Origin: Rhodopirellula bahusiensis
Lineage (GTDB): Bacteria > Planctomycetota > Planctomycetia > Pirellulales > Pirellulaceae
Length of the DNA: 64,000 nucleotides
NCBI RefSeq assembly: GCF_002727185.1
Contig: NZ_NIZW01000024.1
Coordinates: 1-64,000 of the forward strand
Direction: 5' to 3'
This document shows, one piece after another, positions 27,305 through 35,190 of the stretch (position 1 is the stretch's first letter; every line of letters begins with the position of its first letter). The translations under genes were made by a program, and so were the position numbers. The notes under the pieces were generated by a model that was not told the DNA's origin, did not search any database, and saw only the letters and a list, made by a program, of their open reading frames with translations.

Positions 27305-28786
27305 ATGGCCGCACGCGACGATTCAGTGATCCGAGGCAGCTTGATTGCCTGTCTGATTTTCCTGGTGCTTTCTTTGGCGCTCAACTTCTTCTTTTGGAGT
27401 TGGGGCAACACACAAGCCCAGACCGCCGCGACGGCGAAGGAAAGCTTGCAATCCCGCGGCACCGAACTGCAAACGATGCAGAGTGAGGCAACATTGATGA
27501 AAGCGATGTTGGGCGTGGGCGGGCTGACCCAGGCTCAATTCGACACGCTGACATCCAGCAGCGGTGACGATCCTGAGATGGAGATCATTGAGCAAAACTT
27601 TGCTCGCGACATGGCGTTGTTTGGTCCCGAAGTCGACCCGCAAAACCGCAACTATCCCGCGCTCCCGGACTTCCTGGTCAATGCGATTCGCAACCGAAAC
27701 GTTCAGTACAGCCAGGCTCGTGAACAAGCAACGCAAATCCGTTCGCAGGCCGACAGCGACATCGAAGTGGCTCGCAAGGCTCAGGAAGTGGCCGAACAGA
27801 GTCGCGACGATGCGAACAAGAAACTCGAAACAGAACAATCCAAATTTGCCGAAGACCGTCAGCAAATGAAGCTGACGACGGAGCGAACCAGCGACAGCCT
27901 TCAAAAGAAGATCGCCGAGTTCACGACTTATCGAAACAAGGTCACCGCCGAGATCAACGAGCTTCAGCAACTGGAAACTCGTTTGTCAGGCACGATCGAG
28001 AACCAGCGTCAGGAACTCGTGCGACTGCGAAGCACCAACTTCGAAAGCACGCAAGGTTTGATCAGCTACGTTTACCGCGATGGCAACGTTGTGACGATCA
28101 ACTTGGGATCGGCGGATGAGCTGACTCCGGGGGTCACGTTTGGTGTCATCGATGGCGACGAAACACGTCTGCAAGATGCGAAGATCAAAGCGACCATCCA
28201 AGTCACCAAGTTGTTGGGCGATCACCGTGCCGAGGCTCGCGTGGTGGCGTTCCCCGAGATCCGTTACCCGATCATCCCTGGCGACCAAATCTACTCGCCG
28301 TTCTGGTCGCCTGGACGTCGTGTGAAGATCGCTTTGATGGACAACATCGACATCGATGATGACAGCCGACCTGACACGACCGAGATCTCTTCGATGATCC
28401 GTGCGGCGGGTGCCGAAGTGGCCGCCATCTTGCGAACCGATGGAAGTCGTGAAGGCACGTTCGACAGCAGCGTGCGATTCTTGGTGATCGGCGAATCCGA
28501 ACGATTGGACGATCAAGCGGGCAACGCCAGCGAAATCGCCGCGGTCGGTAAGGCCAAGGCGGAAGCGACCGAGAATGGGGTGACAATCATTCCAGCTTGG
28601 AAGTTGCAAGCTTACCTGAAGACGATCAACGACTCGCTGACAACGCCTCTCGGATCGGCCGTTCGCGGACGCGACTTCGCTCCGGAGAAATCAACGGCAC
28701 CCAAGTCGTTGCCGACTAGCTTGCCGAAGATTTACACCGAGCAGCAAGAACGGATGCAACGCACCAACGACATCCTACGTCCGTAG
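27305..28786 (+). CDS. Coiled-coil membrane protein of unknown function
   Basis: 493 residues; not a family I can name. One transmembrane helix near the N-terminus (SLIACLIFLVLSLALNFFFW, about 12-31) is followed by helical sequence and a long coiled coil (about 140-240, many Gln, Glu, Arg and Lys in heptad-like pattern). A globular C-terminal part begins near 245 with GLISYVYRDGNVVTINLGSA. A later stretch (about 345-400: VKIALMDNIDIDDDSRPDTT, then MIRAAGAEVAAIL and VRFLVIGES) is loosely reminiscent of a BRCT-like fold, a weak suggestion only. The likely topology is a membrane anchor with most of the protein on one side. The gene stands alone, bracketed by 71-bp direct repeats, and its TAG stop is followed 10 bases later by the right copy. 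Confidence 0.85.
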   Translation: MAARDDSVIRGSLIACLIFLVLSLALNFFFWSWGNTQAQTAATAKESLQSRGTELQTMQSEATLMKAMLGVGGLTQAQFDTLTSSSGDDPEMEIIEQNFARDMALFGPEVDPQNRNYPALPDFLVNAIRNRNVQYSQAREQATQIRSQADSDIEVARKAQEVAEQSRDDANKKLETEQSKFAEDRQQMKLTTERTSDSLQKKIAEFTTYRNKVTAEINELQQLETRLSGTIENQRQELVRLRSTNFESTQGLISYVYRDGNVVTINLGSADELTPGVTFGVIDGDETRLQDAKIKATIQVTKLLGDHRAEARVVAFPEIRYPIIPGDQIYSPFWSPGRRVKIALMDNIDIDDDSRPDTTEISSMIRAAGAEVAAILRTDGSREGTFDSSVRFLVIGESERLDDQAGNASEIAAVGKAKAEATENGVTIIPAWKLQAYLKTINDSLTTPLGSAVRGRDFAPEKSTAPKSLPTSLPKIYTEQQERMQRTNDILRP

Positions 28787-28796
28787 TCGCGTCACC

Positions 28797-28869
28797 GTCG
28801 CCCATCGACTCCGTTCGATGGAGCTGCACCGCAACAACCTGTAGCTCGGTGGTCCCCACCGAGAGTTAC
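28797..28869 (+). repeat. 71-bp direct repeat, right copy, with single GTAGC hairpin
   Basis: Same sequence as 26877-26947 with one change, ending in a single GTAGC/CTCGGTGG hairpin at 28841-28869 that closes with GTTAC. It lies between the coiled-coil gene and the end of the convergent GumN/TraB gene. Confidence 0.85.
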
Positions 28870-28886
28870 TCCGCTCGCCGCAGGGC

Positions 28887-29927
28887 TCAGTTCCGCGTCA
28901 GGTCCCAGGCGTTTGCCCAGGTGGTCTGGGTCGATTTCATTCCGAATTCGTTTTCCAAGCGGTCGGCCATGTCTGGCAAGTGACCGGCTCCGTAGAACAC
29001 TGCGACGTTCTCTTTGCCAGCGTCGAGCTCTTCCTTCAAAATCTCAAACGCCTTGCGGTTGCGACCTTTGATCAAGGTGTTCTCACCGTTGGCGTCGTCC
29101 ATGCCCGCGGTCACCAGTTCAATGTCGACGAGTTGGCGAGCCATCGCTCGCTTCATGTTCTTGGGTCGGTCTTCACCGCTGAACATCGCCATTATCAAAC
29201 CCGCGTCGCCGCCTGTTTTGGCTTGCGAAGCGATGCCGGCACCGAGCATCCTCGCCACCATTTTCCAAATGCTGTCGCCGCGTTTCTCGAGGTCCTCGAC
29301 GAACTCGTCCGGGCTCATGTCCGCATGGCGAAAGTTCTCGGCCATGTAGTCGATCTTTTCGAGTTGGTACTCCAGGTTCAACATGTCTTTCATGCCAGTT
29401 TGAACCGAGGCCAGGATTGACCGACGTTTCTCCAGGTCTTCCGGGCGAATGCGAGTCCCATCGGGGGCCACCAATTCGTAAAGCACGGAATCGTACTTCG
29501 AAAGTTGTTCCTTCAATTCGGTGTAGTACTCGTCTTGGCCGATGTGAACGACGCCGACCAAGTCGACAATTGCACCGTCGTACTTGGTGCCGGGCTGGCC
29601 GACGAACTGAACCGTTGCGGTTTGCAAGGCATCTGGCTTGCCGTTGATTTCGTGAACACGAACGTACGCGGGCTCTTCGGCGACTTTCGCTTCTTCGGCC
29701 GGAGCGGGCTCGGTGTCTGTGGCTTTCGCTGATTCAGCTTCTGTTGTTTCAGCCTGTGCCGGCGGTTCGGCGACCGGGGCTTCTTGAGCGACGGCGGGTG
29801 CGAAACCGAAGCATGCACTCAAGCACACCGCCAAGCCGCTGGTGCGAACACGACGAGTCAGACTTGCCCAAGTGGTTTGGAAGGCGACCCGCAACGCTGA
29901 GAGTCGGGGAAGAAAATGGCGTTTCAT
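28887..29927 (-). CDS. TraB/GumN family protein, probably exported
   Basis: 346 residues. The N-terminal region is basic and then hydrophobic (GLAVCLSACFGFAPAVAQEA, about 32-51), consistent with a signal peptide after a long n-region. A Glu/Ala/Pro-rich linker follows (about 50-85). The TraB/GumN-type core starts near 100 with VDLVGVVHIGQDEYYTEL, continues with SKYDSVLYELVAPDG, and ends with NVAVFYGAGHLPDMADRL, the conserved glycine-histidine motif near the family's C-terminus. Some family members are proposed to be metallopeptidase-like, but no activity can be assigned here. It converges with the coiled-coil gene. If the real start is the Met-less region further in, the signal peptide would be shorter; no better start codon was seen. 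Confidence 0.8.
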   Translation of the reverse strand: MKRHFLPRLSALRVAFQTTWASLTRRVRTSGLAVCLSACFGFAPAVAQEAPVAEPPAQAETTEAESAKATDTEPAPAEEAKVAEEPAYVRVHEINGKPDALQTATVQFVGQPGTKYDGAIVDLVGVVHIGQDEYYTELKEQLSKYDSVLYELVAPDGTRIRPEDLEKRRSILASVQTGMKDMLNLEYQLEKIDYMAENFRHADMSPDEFVEDLEKRGDSIWKMVARMLGAGIASQAKTGGDAGLIMAMFSGEDRPKNMKRAMARQLVDIELVTAGMDDANGENTLIKGRNRKAFEILKEELDAGKENVAVFYGAGHLPDMADRLENEFGMKSTQTTWANAWDLTRN

Positions 29928-30091
29928 CGAGATCGCTCAGAGGTCAGTAGGAAAGTGGCGGCCTGCTTTCACCATAGCGCCAGAATCGATTTCCGGCAAG
30001 CAAATGGTGTGCAGCGGGAGCAGAAGTCCAGCATTTCCAGGCGGGGAACGGGTTGCATGAGGGCGCGAGGCTGGCGGATCGTCGGGGCGTT

Positions 30092-31234
30092 TCAGGTTGT
30101 CGCGGCAGCCAACCGAGAGGGGGCCAGTTCGTCGAGCAAGCCCGACCAATCGCCCGCGATCATGGTTTCGCCCCACTTCGCTGCGATCATCACGCTGTTG
30201 ATGCCGGATCCAATTCCCAGCATCGCGGTGCGGTCTTGAGCGGACAGGTCACCAGTGGCGGCCGCGGCGGCGACGGTCAGCGGCAACGCGACCGAGCCAG
30301 TGTTGCCAAGAGCCGGAAAGGAAACGCTGTCGCAAGATTCAGGCAACTGCATCGCTTCTAACATTCCAACTCGGTGTCTCGAGCCGACTTGATGACAAAC
30401 GGAACGATCGATTTGATCGCGAGACCATCCGGATTGTTCGAGCAAGTCGTTCAACGCAGCCACACCCGTTGCGATTCCCTCGGCCATCAGGGTTTCGGAA
30501 TCCGTTTCCATCAACGGTTGCATCCCCGCTCCGGCCGTGTCTTGGTCGCTTCGGCAGAGATGGTGATGTGCGGTGTGGGCGCGAGCGATCGCGTGTTCCA
30601 AAGTTGTGGCTTCGGGATGCAGGTCGCGATGGGTCAGCAACCACGCGCAGCTGCCTGATCCAATCGTCAGGGACGCGAACGCGGGTTTGACGGTTTTTCG
30701 AGTCAACTGCGTGTCCGCGTTCAGCGATGCGATCGTCGCTTCCATCAACGGTCGACTGTTCTCGGTTCCGACAACGATGCCGGCCGAAATCATTCCTGAC
30801 TGAATCATGTTGGCGATTTGGACGGCGCCGTTCAGGACGCCCAAACAAGCATTGGATACGTCGTAGACCCAGCACTGAGGTGACAGCCCCAATTCGTGGT
30901 GCACGCGAGAGGCGGTGGCGGGTTCCAGGAAGTCGCGGCAGACGCTGGCGTGGATCAGGGCTCCGACTTGAGCTGGATCGATCGAGGCGGCTTCCAGAGC
31001 GTGTCGGCCGCTTTGAATGCTGGGGCCACTGGGGACGGTGCCCGGCTCCCAGACTCGCCGGCTGTCGATGCCGCTCATCATGGCCAGACGGCCTTCCGGC
31101 AATTTCAGGCGAGAGTAAAGCGGCTGCAGATCCTTCTCGATTTGTTCGCTGGTCCACTGTGCTTGCGGGATCGTGACACCGATCGATGCCAACGCGACGT
31201 CAGGAAAATGCACTGCTGCGGCCCTTTGAACCAA
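30092..31234 (-). CDS. 3-oxoacyl-ACP synthase III / OleA-like condensing enzyme
   Basis: Thiolase-fold enzyme that condenses acyl thioesters. 380 residues, slightly longer than FabH (about 320-330) and closer to OleA. The catalytic triad is visible: Cys130 in DVSNACLGVLNG, His281 in VCHQVGS and Asn311 in ALGNTGS. The segment ALIHASVCRDFLEPATASRV is typical of the OleA-like branch rather than housekeeping FabH, whose His motif is usually PHQAN. OleA makes beta-keto acids by head-to-head condensation of two acyl-CoAs and is normally accompanied by oleB, C and D; none of these is in the window. No operon partner is seen. Function as a FabH or as a head-to-head condensing enzyme remains open. Confidence 0.88.
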   Translation of the reverse strand: MVQRAAAVHFPDVALASIGVTIPQAQWTSEQIEKDLQPLYSRLKLPEGRLAMMSGIDSRRVWEPGTVPSGPSIQSGRHALEAASIDPAQVGALIHASVCRDFLEPATASRVHHELGLSPQCWVYDVSNACLGVLNGAVQIANMIQSGMISAGIVVGTENSRPLMEATIASLNADTQLTRKTVKPAFASLTIGSGSCAWLLTHRDLHPEATTLEHAIARAHTAHHHLCRSDQDTAGAGMQPLMETDSETLMAEGIATGVAALNDLLEQSGWSRDQIDRSVCHQVGSRHRVGMLEAMQLPESCDSVSFPALGNTGSVALPLTVAAAAATGDLSAQDRTAMLGIGSGINSVMIAAKWGETMIAGDWSGLLDELAPSRLAAATT

Positions 31235-32030
31235 AGTTTTAAAAAAAATGCTTGGCTCTCATTGCCTGAGGCCATCTGAATCCGAGGGAACGGAAATTCC
31301 CCGATTGAGTGACCCAACGGTCGCGAAGCAGACTAACAGATTGCTTCCGTCGGTCGTATCACCAGTGCGGAGAAGCCTTGCGAGACCTGATCGCAAACAA
31401 TCACCGCGAGCTTCGGTGATTTCGTAGGGTGTGGTAGGGTCCCGCAATTGCCTTTTGTGATGTTCGCTGCGACGCTGCGCTGCGGAAGGACGCTGGCCTG
31501 GCCAATAGGGTTCCGGCGGCCGTTCGTCATCCAAGCTGATTTGTGAGAGATCAGCCCGGTGGCGGAGGGGGAGGAAGTAGCCCTTTGTTTGGGGCGATGG
31601 AGTCCATCTCGAGGGCTCAGGATTTTCCGAAAACACTGCAGAAATTCGCGGTTTGCTAGCAAAAAACGCATTTGCTAGCACTACCCGTAGTGGTTCAAGG
31701 CCACTTTCTCACAATATATCGTTCTTGCTTGGTCATGTGAAACTCGGTCTCTAATCTCCCGCACATCAGACGCGACACCGTCGCCGCGCCGCCTTATCAC
31801 GCACCTCATTGGAAAAGTCCGGGAAGCAAAACGACCAGGTTGTTTCATGAAGAGACAGGCTGGATGAACTCCCATGATCGCCCTTTTCCCTGCGAGTTGG
31901 CAGGTGGCATCGTGCGAATGAGTTCTCAACGTGTTTGCTGCTCGCTCGATTCAATTTTGCACAAGATTGCTGAATTGAATGCTTCGCCAGTGCGGTAACT
32001 ATGAAACGCCGATACGAAGAGGATCTTCTC
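31235..32030. other. Intergenic region between divergent genes
   Basis: About 800 bases. Open frames on the minus strand at 31259-31681 have no recognisable features and unlikely composition. A TGCTAGCA palindrome occurs twice near 31654-31680, and CTACCCGTAG near 31681. TTCAATT and AATTGAA flank a stretch at about 31950-31980, just before the amidotransferase-like gene, and could be an operator. I see no other structure. Confidence 0.4.
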
Positions 32031-32804
32031 ATGACGCGCAAGCCCCTGATTGGTTTAAACGCTGACTTCCGAGCCGCAGCTCGCAGCACCCCCGCGTTTG
32101 CTTACATCGCTTCGGGATACTTTCAAGCCATCATCGACGCGGGTGGCATCCCCGTTTTGGTTCCTCCACAAGCGGACGAAGAATCGGTTGGCCGCATCCT
32201 GGACGCCGTCGAAGGTTTCTTGTTCATCGGTGGCGGCGACTTGGACCCTCGCAACGACGGGTTCATGCTGCACCCCAGTGTTCATCCCATGGACGCGGCA
32301 CGTGAAGCCAGCGACCGAATGCTGATGGCGGAAATCGCTGAACGCCGGATGCCTGTCTTCGGAATTGGCGTCGGCATGCAGTTGATCAACGTCCAACAAG
32401 GCGGCAACTTGTTCTTGCACATCAAAGAGGACTTGCCCGAAGCCGTGCCTCACTTTGACGCTCAAGACGTCAACCACCGTCACACATTGAACGTCGAAGG
32501 CGATTCGTTGATCGGCCGCGTCTACGGCGACGGCGAAATTCGCGTGACCAGCCGTCACCACATGGCAATCGACGAAGTCGCTCCTGGTTTCCGCGTCACC
32601 GCTCGCTGCCCCGACGGTGTGATCGAAGCCATCGAAAGCGAAATGATCGATTGGTTCGCTTTGGGAACTCAGTTCCACCCCGAATCCGAAGCGGCCTCCG
32701 CCTTGGACATCCGCATTTTCGAAGAGTTTGTTGACGCCGTTCGCGACCGGAACCAAGAGGCTCCCGCGAAAGAAGGCGACGAAGCCTATCGTTTGGTTGC
32801 TTGA
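32031..32804 (+). CDS. Class I glutamine amidotransferase-like protein (peptidase C26 family), nucleophile missing
   Basis: 257 residues from ATG 32031, chosen because GAAGAGGA lies about seven bases upstream and the family fold begins at once (KPLIGLNADFR). ATG 32001 is an in-frame alternative without a binding site. Family members such as PuuD hydrolyse gamma-glutamyl amide bonds with a Cys-His-Glu triad. Family landmarks are present: FLFIGGGDLDPRND, NVQQGGNLFLHI, a late TSRHHMAID and GTQFHPESEA with the catalytic His and Glu. At the nucleophile elbow, where active members read GICRGMQ, this protein reads GIGVGMQ: Gly113 replaces the catalytic Cys. It is therefore probably inactive as an amidase, perhaps a binding or regulatory protein. 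No operon partner is adjacent. Confidence 0.88.
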   Translation: MTRKPLIGLNADFRAAARSTPAFAYIASGYFQAIIDAGGIPVLVPPQADEESVGRILDAVEGFLFIGGGDLDPRNDGFMLHPSVHPMDAAREASDRMLMAEIAERRMPVFGIGVGMQLINVQQGGNLFLHIKEDLPEAVPHFDAQDVNHRHTLNVEGDSLIGRVYGDGEIRVTSRHHMAIDEVAPGFRVTARCPDGVIEAIESEMIDWFALGTQFHPESEAASALDIRIFEEFVDAVRDRNQEAPAKEGDEAYRLVA

Positions 32805-32860
32805 GCTAGAAACCACACTACGGAGAGGATGTTGACGAATCGGACTTTTTGATCCCTTCC

Positions 32861-32989
32861 CACCGGGTTCGCTGCCCACGGTTGTCCCGCGAGAACCGTT
32901 TTCCGCCAAAGGATTGGCGGGCTGGCAGCACGGAAGCATCGCCTGATGCAGCGAACCCGGTGAGAATGGGACTCCTTCGCAGGAGTTCC
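32861..32989 (+). other. Candidate structured element: long stem closing two hairpins, then a tetraloop hairpin
   Basis: CACCGGGTTCGCTGC (32861-32875) is perfectly complementary to 32948-32962. Inside lie a hairpin pairing ACGGTT (32878-32883) with AACCGT (32894-32899), and one pairing CCGCCAA (32903-32909) with TTGGCGG (32914-32920). Just outside, 32968-32976 pairs with 32981-32989 (nine pairs, one G-U) around the loop TCGC. This is either a structured RNA or a REPIN-like DNA repeat. It matches no riboswitch or ncRNA family that I recognise. Confidence 0.5.
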
Positions 32990-33081
32990 TCGCCTTCAAG
33001 GATGAAGGTTGGCGGTGGTCACGGATTGACCTGATTGAAAACCGATTTGGCAACAAAACAAGTCACGGCTGACAAGTCCAA

Positions 33082-33119
33082 CCGGGCACGTTCCAAAGGA
33101 GCGTGCCCGGTTGTTTTTT
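33082..33119 (+). terminator. Intrinsic terminator
   Basis: CCGGGCACG (33082-33090) pairs perfectly with CGTGCCCGG (33102-33110), followed by TTGTTTTTT. This is a textbook rho-independent terminator for plus-strand transcription. It lies 278 bases after the amidotransferase-like gene, so either that transcript has a long tail or the structured element before it is its own short transcript. Confidence 0.85.
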
Positions 33120-33121
33120 GG

Positions 33122-33188
33122 CCTCTCAGGTACCGATAGGGGTAGGGGAGTCCGGCTCAACCGGACTTCCCTACCCCTATCAGAGAGG
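33122..33188. repeat. Long near-perfect inverted repeat
   Basis: A 21-base arm at 33135-33155 pairs with 33161-33181 with one G-U and a five-base loop. Outer CCTCTC/GAGAGG arms at 33122-33127 and 33183-33188 extend it. GTAG (33142) and CTAC (33171) sit opposite each other in the stem, as in the GTAG-headed hairpins elsewhere. It follows the terminator by two bases. Confidence 0.8.
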
Positions 33189-33203
33189 TCGTGCAGTTTT
33201 ATT

Positions 33204-33313
33204 TCACCCTCCCTTTGGGAGGGTCGGCACGCTTCGGGCCGGGGAGGGTTACGCGCTGGTTCCGATGCTCGACCCTCCCCTCGCTTCGCTCGACCCTCCC
33301 AGGGGGAGGGTGA
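33204..33313 (+). repeat. 110-bp TCACCCTCCC element, copy 1
   Basis: Begins TCACCCTCCCTTTGGGAGGG and ends with a CCCTCCC...GGGAGGGTGA hairpin, so the ends are inverted relative to each other. A second copy of exactly the same length lies at 37776-37885 in the same orientation with high identity. No reading frame is conserved, so it is non-coding. Confidence 0.85.
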
Positions 33314-33382
33314 TGCTAAACGCTTGGCAACACAGCAGTTAAAAACTGCACGACCTCCAGACGCAGGATGGTTGCTGTAATT

Positions 33383-33408
33383 GCCCGGTGAGGGCCTCGC
33401 CGGGCTAC
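33383..33408 (-). repeat. GTAGC-headed hairpin, CCCGGCGAGG stem
   Basis: GCCCGGTGAGG and CCTCGCCGGGC form an 11-pair stem with one wobble around a single G, followed by TAC. On the minus strand it starts GTAGCCCGG. It is another member of the group with a constant GTAGC head and variable stem. Confidence 0.65.
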
Positions 33409-33449
33409 GGGGTTAGTTAGGCGACAGACGATGGATTCGCGCAGCAAAC

Positions 33450-33477
33450 AAGCTGCTCGGGTGGACCAGAGCAGCTT
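33450..33477 (-). terminator. Probable terminator of the ffh-rpsP-trmD-rplS operon
   Basis: AAGCTGCT (33450-33457) pairs with AGCAGCTT (33470-33477). Read on the minus strand the stem is followed by a weak T-rich stretch (GTTTGCTG). It lies 80 bases beyond the rplS stop codon, the expected place for the operon's terminator. Confidence 0.5.
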
Positions 33478-33556
33478 GGCGAAGTTTATTTGGCAGACCG
33501 ACGGGCGGTCGAGCCTTGCTGATGATCGAGCTCAACCCGCAAAATGCGGGCGGCGA

Positions 33557-33916
33557 TCAAACGCGGCGACGTTCTTTCAAGCGAACAGCCTTGCCGACGC
33601 GATCGCGGAGGAAGTACAGCTTGGCGCGACGGGTGACACCGCTGCGTTTGACTTCGACCTTTTCGATGCGTGGGCTGTGAACGGGGAACTTACGCTCCAC
33701 GCCTTCGCCAGCCACGATGCGGCGAACATGGAACATTTCCTGAGCACCTTTGCCACTGCGGCCGATCACGACGCCAGTGAAAACTTGGATCCGCTCTTTG
33801 TTGCCTTCCAAAATCTTGGAGTGCACGTCCACGGTGTCACCGATTTCGAACTGGGGAACGCTTCCCTCTTCTTTTTGGTTGGCCTTGTCGACCATGTCCA
33901 TGATGGCGTTGTTCAT
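33557..33916 (-). CDS. rplS: 50S ribosomal protein L19
   Basis: Large-subunit protein at the interface with the small subunit. 119 residues from the ATG at 33916, matching normal length; an AAGAGG site lies seven bases before it, while the open frame extending further upstream overlaps trmD and was rejected. Recognisable segments are [29 protein letters not shown] and the C-terminal [20 protein letters not shown]. It is last in the conserved order ffh-rpsP-trmD-rplS. Only 19 bases separate it from the trmD stop, so it is surely co-transcribed. Confidence 0.97.
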   Translation of the reverse strand: MNNAIMDMVDKANQKEEGSVPQFEIGDTVDVHSKILEGNKERIQVFTGVVIGRSGKGAQEMFHVRRIVAGEGVERKFPVHSPRIEKVEVKRSGVTRRAKLYFLRDRVGKAVRLKERRRV

Positions 33917-33935
33917 TTGAGAACCTCTTCGATGT

Positions 33936-34664
33936 TCAGGAGAGTTTGTTGGGGTGTTCTTGATTGTTGGTTGAATGCTCGGGCAGCAAATCGCGGCGAC
34001 GGTCAATCGTTCTCGCCCGGCTTTGTTCGGCTCGCCAAGCGGCGATGGCGGCATGATCGCCGCTGAGCAGAACATCGGGGACGGTGTGGCCTTCGAATTC
34101 ACGGGGCCGGGTGTACTGGGGGAACTCGAGCATCCGATTTCCTCGGCTGAACGAATCATCCAGGCTGCTTTGTTCATCGCCGAGCACGCCGGGCAGCAAC
34201 CGGACGACAGCGTCAATGATGGTCATCGCGGCCACTTCGCCTCCGTTGAGGACAAAGTCGCCAATGCTGATCTCTTCGGGTTGGAGAATATCCAGCACGC
34301 GTTGATCAAATCCTTCGTAACGACCACACATCAACATGAGTCGGTCGCTGGTGGCGAGGTCTTCGGCCAACCGTTGGTCGAGCCGTCGACCTTGCGGGGT
34401 CAACAAAATCTTTCGAGCCGGGACATCGGCCATGGCGTCCACGTCCCGAACACAATTCACGGTCGGTTCGACCTGCAACAACATTCCGGGGCCGCCGCCG
34501 AAAGGACGGTCATCGACTTTGCGATGAGGGGTGTCTTCGGCCCAATCTCGGAGGTTGTGTCGCTGAATCTCAACCAAACCTCGAACAATCGCCTTGTCCA
34601 GCAAGCTTTGGGTCAGATAACCGTCAAAGATCGCGGGGAACAGGGTGACAACGTCGAATCTCAC
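33936..34664 (-). CDS. trmD: tRNA (guanine-N1)-methyltransferase
   Basis: SPOUT-family methyltransferase that makes m1G37 in tRNAs, preventing +1 frameshifting. 242 residues, normal. It starts [17 protein letters not shown], and contains [13 protein letters not shown], the knotted SAM-binding region [15 protein letters not shown], and [18 protein letters not shown]. The start codon overlaps the rpsP stop by four bases (ATGA), so translation is coupled to that gene. The C-terminal few residues (after about 225) are Asn- and His-rich. Confidence 0.97.
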   Translation of the reverse strand: MRFDVVTLFPAIFDGYLTQSLLDKAIVRGLVEIQRHNLRDWAEDTPHRKVDDRPFGGGPGMLLQVEPTVNCVRDVDAMADVPARKILLTPQGRRLDQRLAEDLATSDRLMLMCGRYEGFDQRVLDILQPEEISIGDFVLNGGEVAAMTIIDAVVRLLPGVLGDEQSSLDDSFSRGNRMLEFPQYTRPREFEGHTVPDVLLSGDHAAIAAWRAEQSRARTIDRRRDLLPEHSTNNQEHPNKLS

Positions 34665-35101
34665 TCCGTGGTGGCTTCTGCAGCAGGAGCGTCGTCCGTC
34701 GAAGCTTCGGCGGCTGGTTCTTCCGCGGGAGCTTCTTCAGCAGGTGCTTCCGCAACCGGTGCGGCTTTTGGAGCGGGTGCTTCTGGTGGTGGGGTGTAAT
34801 CTTTGCGACGACCGAGACGCTCGACGGCAGCCTTTTGGGCTTCCAGGTGCGAGCCTTCGGTGCCGTACTTTTTGATCAGCACAGCCACTTTGTCGCTGGG
34901 TTGAGCGCCAACGCCAATCCAGTAGTCGACGCGATCGGCTTTCAGCGTGGTGCGTGCATCGGTTTCGGGGCACATTGGATCGTAGGTGCCGAGTTCTTCG
35001 ATCACACGACCATCACGTGGGTTGCGTTGATCCACTGCACAAACACGAAAGAAAGGACGGTGCGTACGTCCCATCTTTTTCATGCGAATTCTTACTGCCA
35101 T
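34661..35101 (-). CDS. rpsP: 30S ribosomal protein S16 with an acidic/Ala-Pro tail
   Basis: Small-subunit assembly protein. 146 residues from the ATG at 35101, whereas S16 is usually 75-95. The core (1-85) is typical: MAVRIRMKKMGRTHRPFFRV, RVIEELGTYDPM, and DRVDYWIGVGAQPSDKVAVL. From about residue 105 the protein continues as a low-complexity tail of Ala, Pro, Glu and Thr to its C-terminus. Such tails occur in some bacterial S16 proteins, but this one is nearly half the chain. The frame remains open upstream to 35185, but family alignment fixes the start at MAVRIRM. It lies between ffh and trmD. Confidence 0.96.
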   Translation of the reverse strand: MAVRIRMKKMGRTHRPFFRVCAVDQRNPRDGRVIEELGTYDPMCPETDARTTLKADRVDYWIGVGAQPSDKVAVLIKKYGTEGSHLEAQKAAVERLGRRKDYTPPPEAPAPKAAPVAEAPAEEAPAEEPAAEASTDDAPAAEATTE

Positions 35102-35190
35102 GTCGGTCGTTTCTCCAAGGAATTGAGGTTGATTTCGGGGCTGAAGACAGAGGGCTGTACCTGCTCTGGTCTCGGCCCACTTCATCTCAC

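Noticed and set aside
31259-31681. 140-residue minus-strand frame downstream of the OleA-like gene
   Set aside because: No binding site, no recognisable motifs and a composition rich in Arg, Pro and Ser as expected of non-coding sequence.
32921-32950. GGAA loop near 32931 resembling SRP RNA helix 8
   Set aside because: The flanking bases do not form the conserved symmetric loop (AGCAGCC on the 3' side is missing), and the surrounding stem does not match 4.5S RNA.
33975-34799. Long plus-strand frame opposite trmD and rplS
   Set aside because: Antisense to well-identified genes; length is explained by codon bias and it has no family features.
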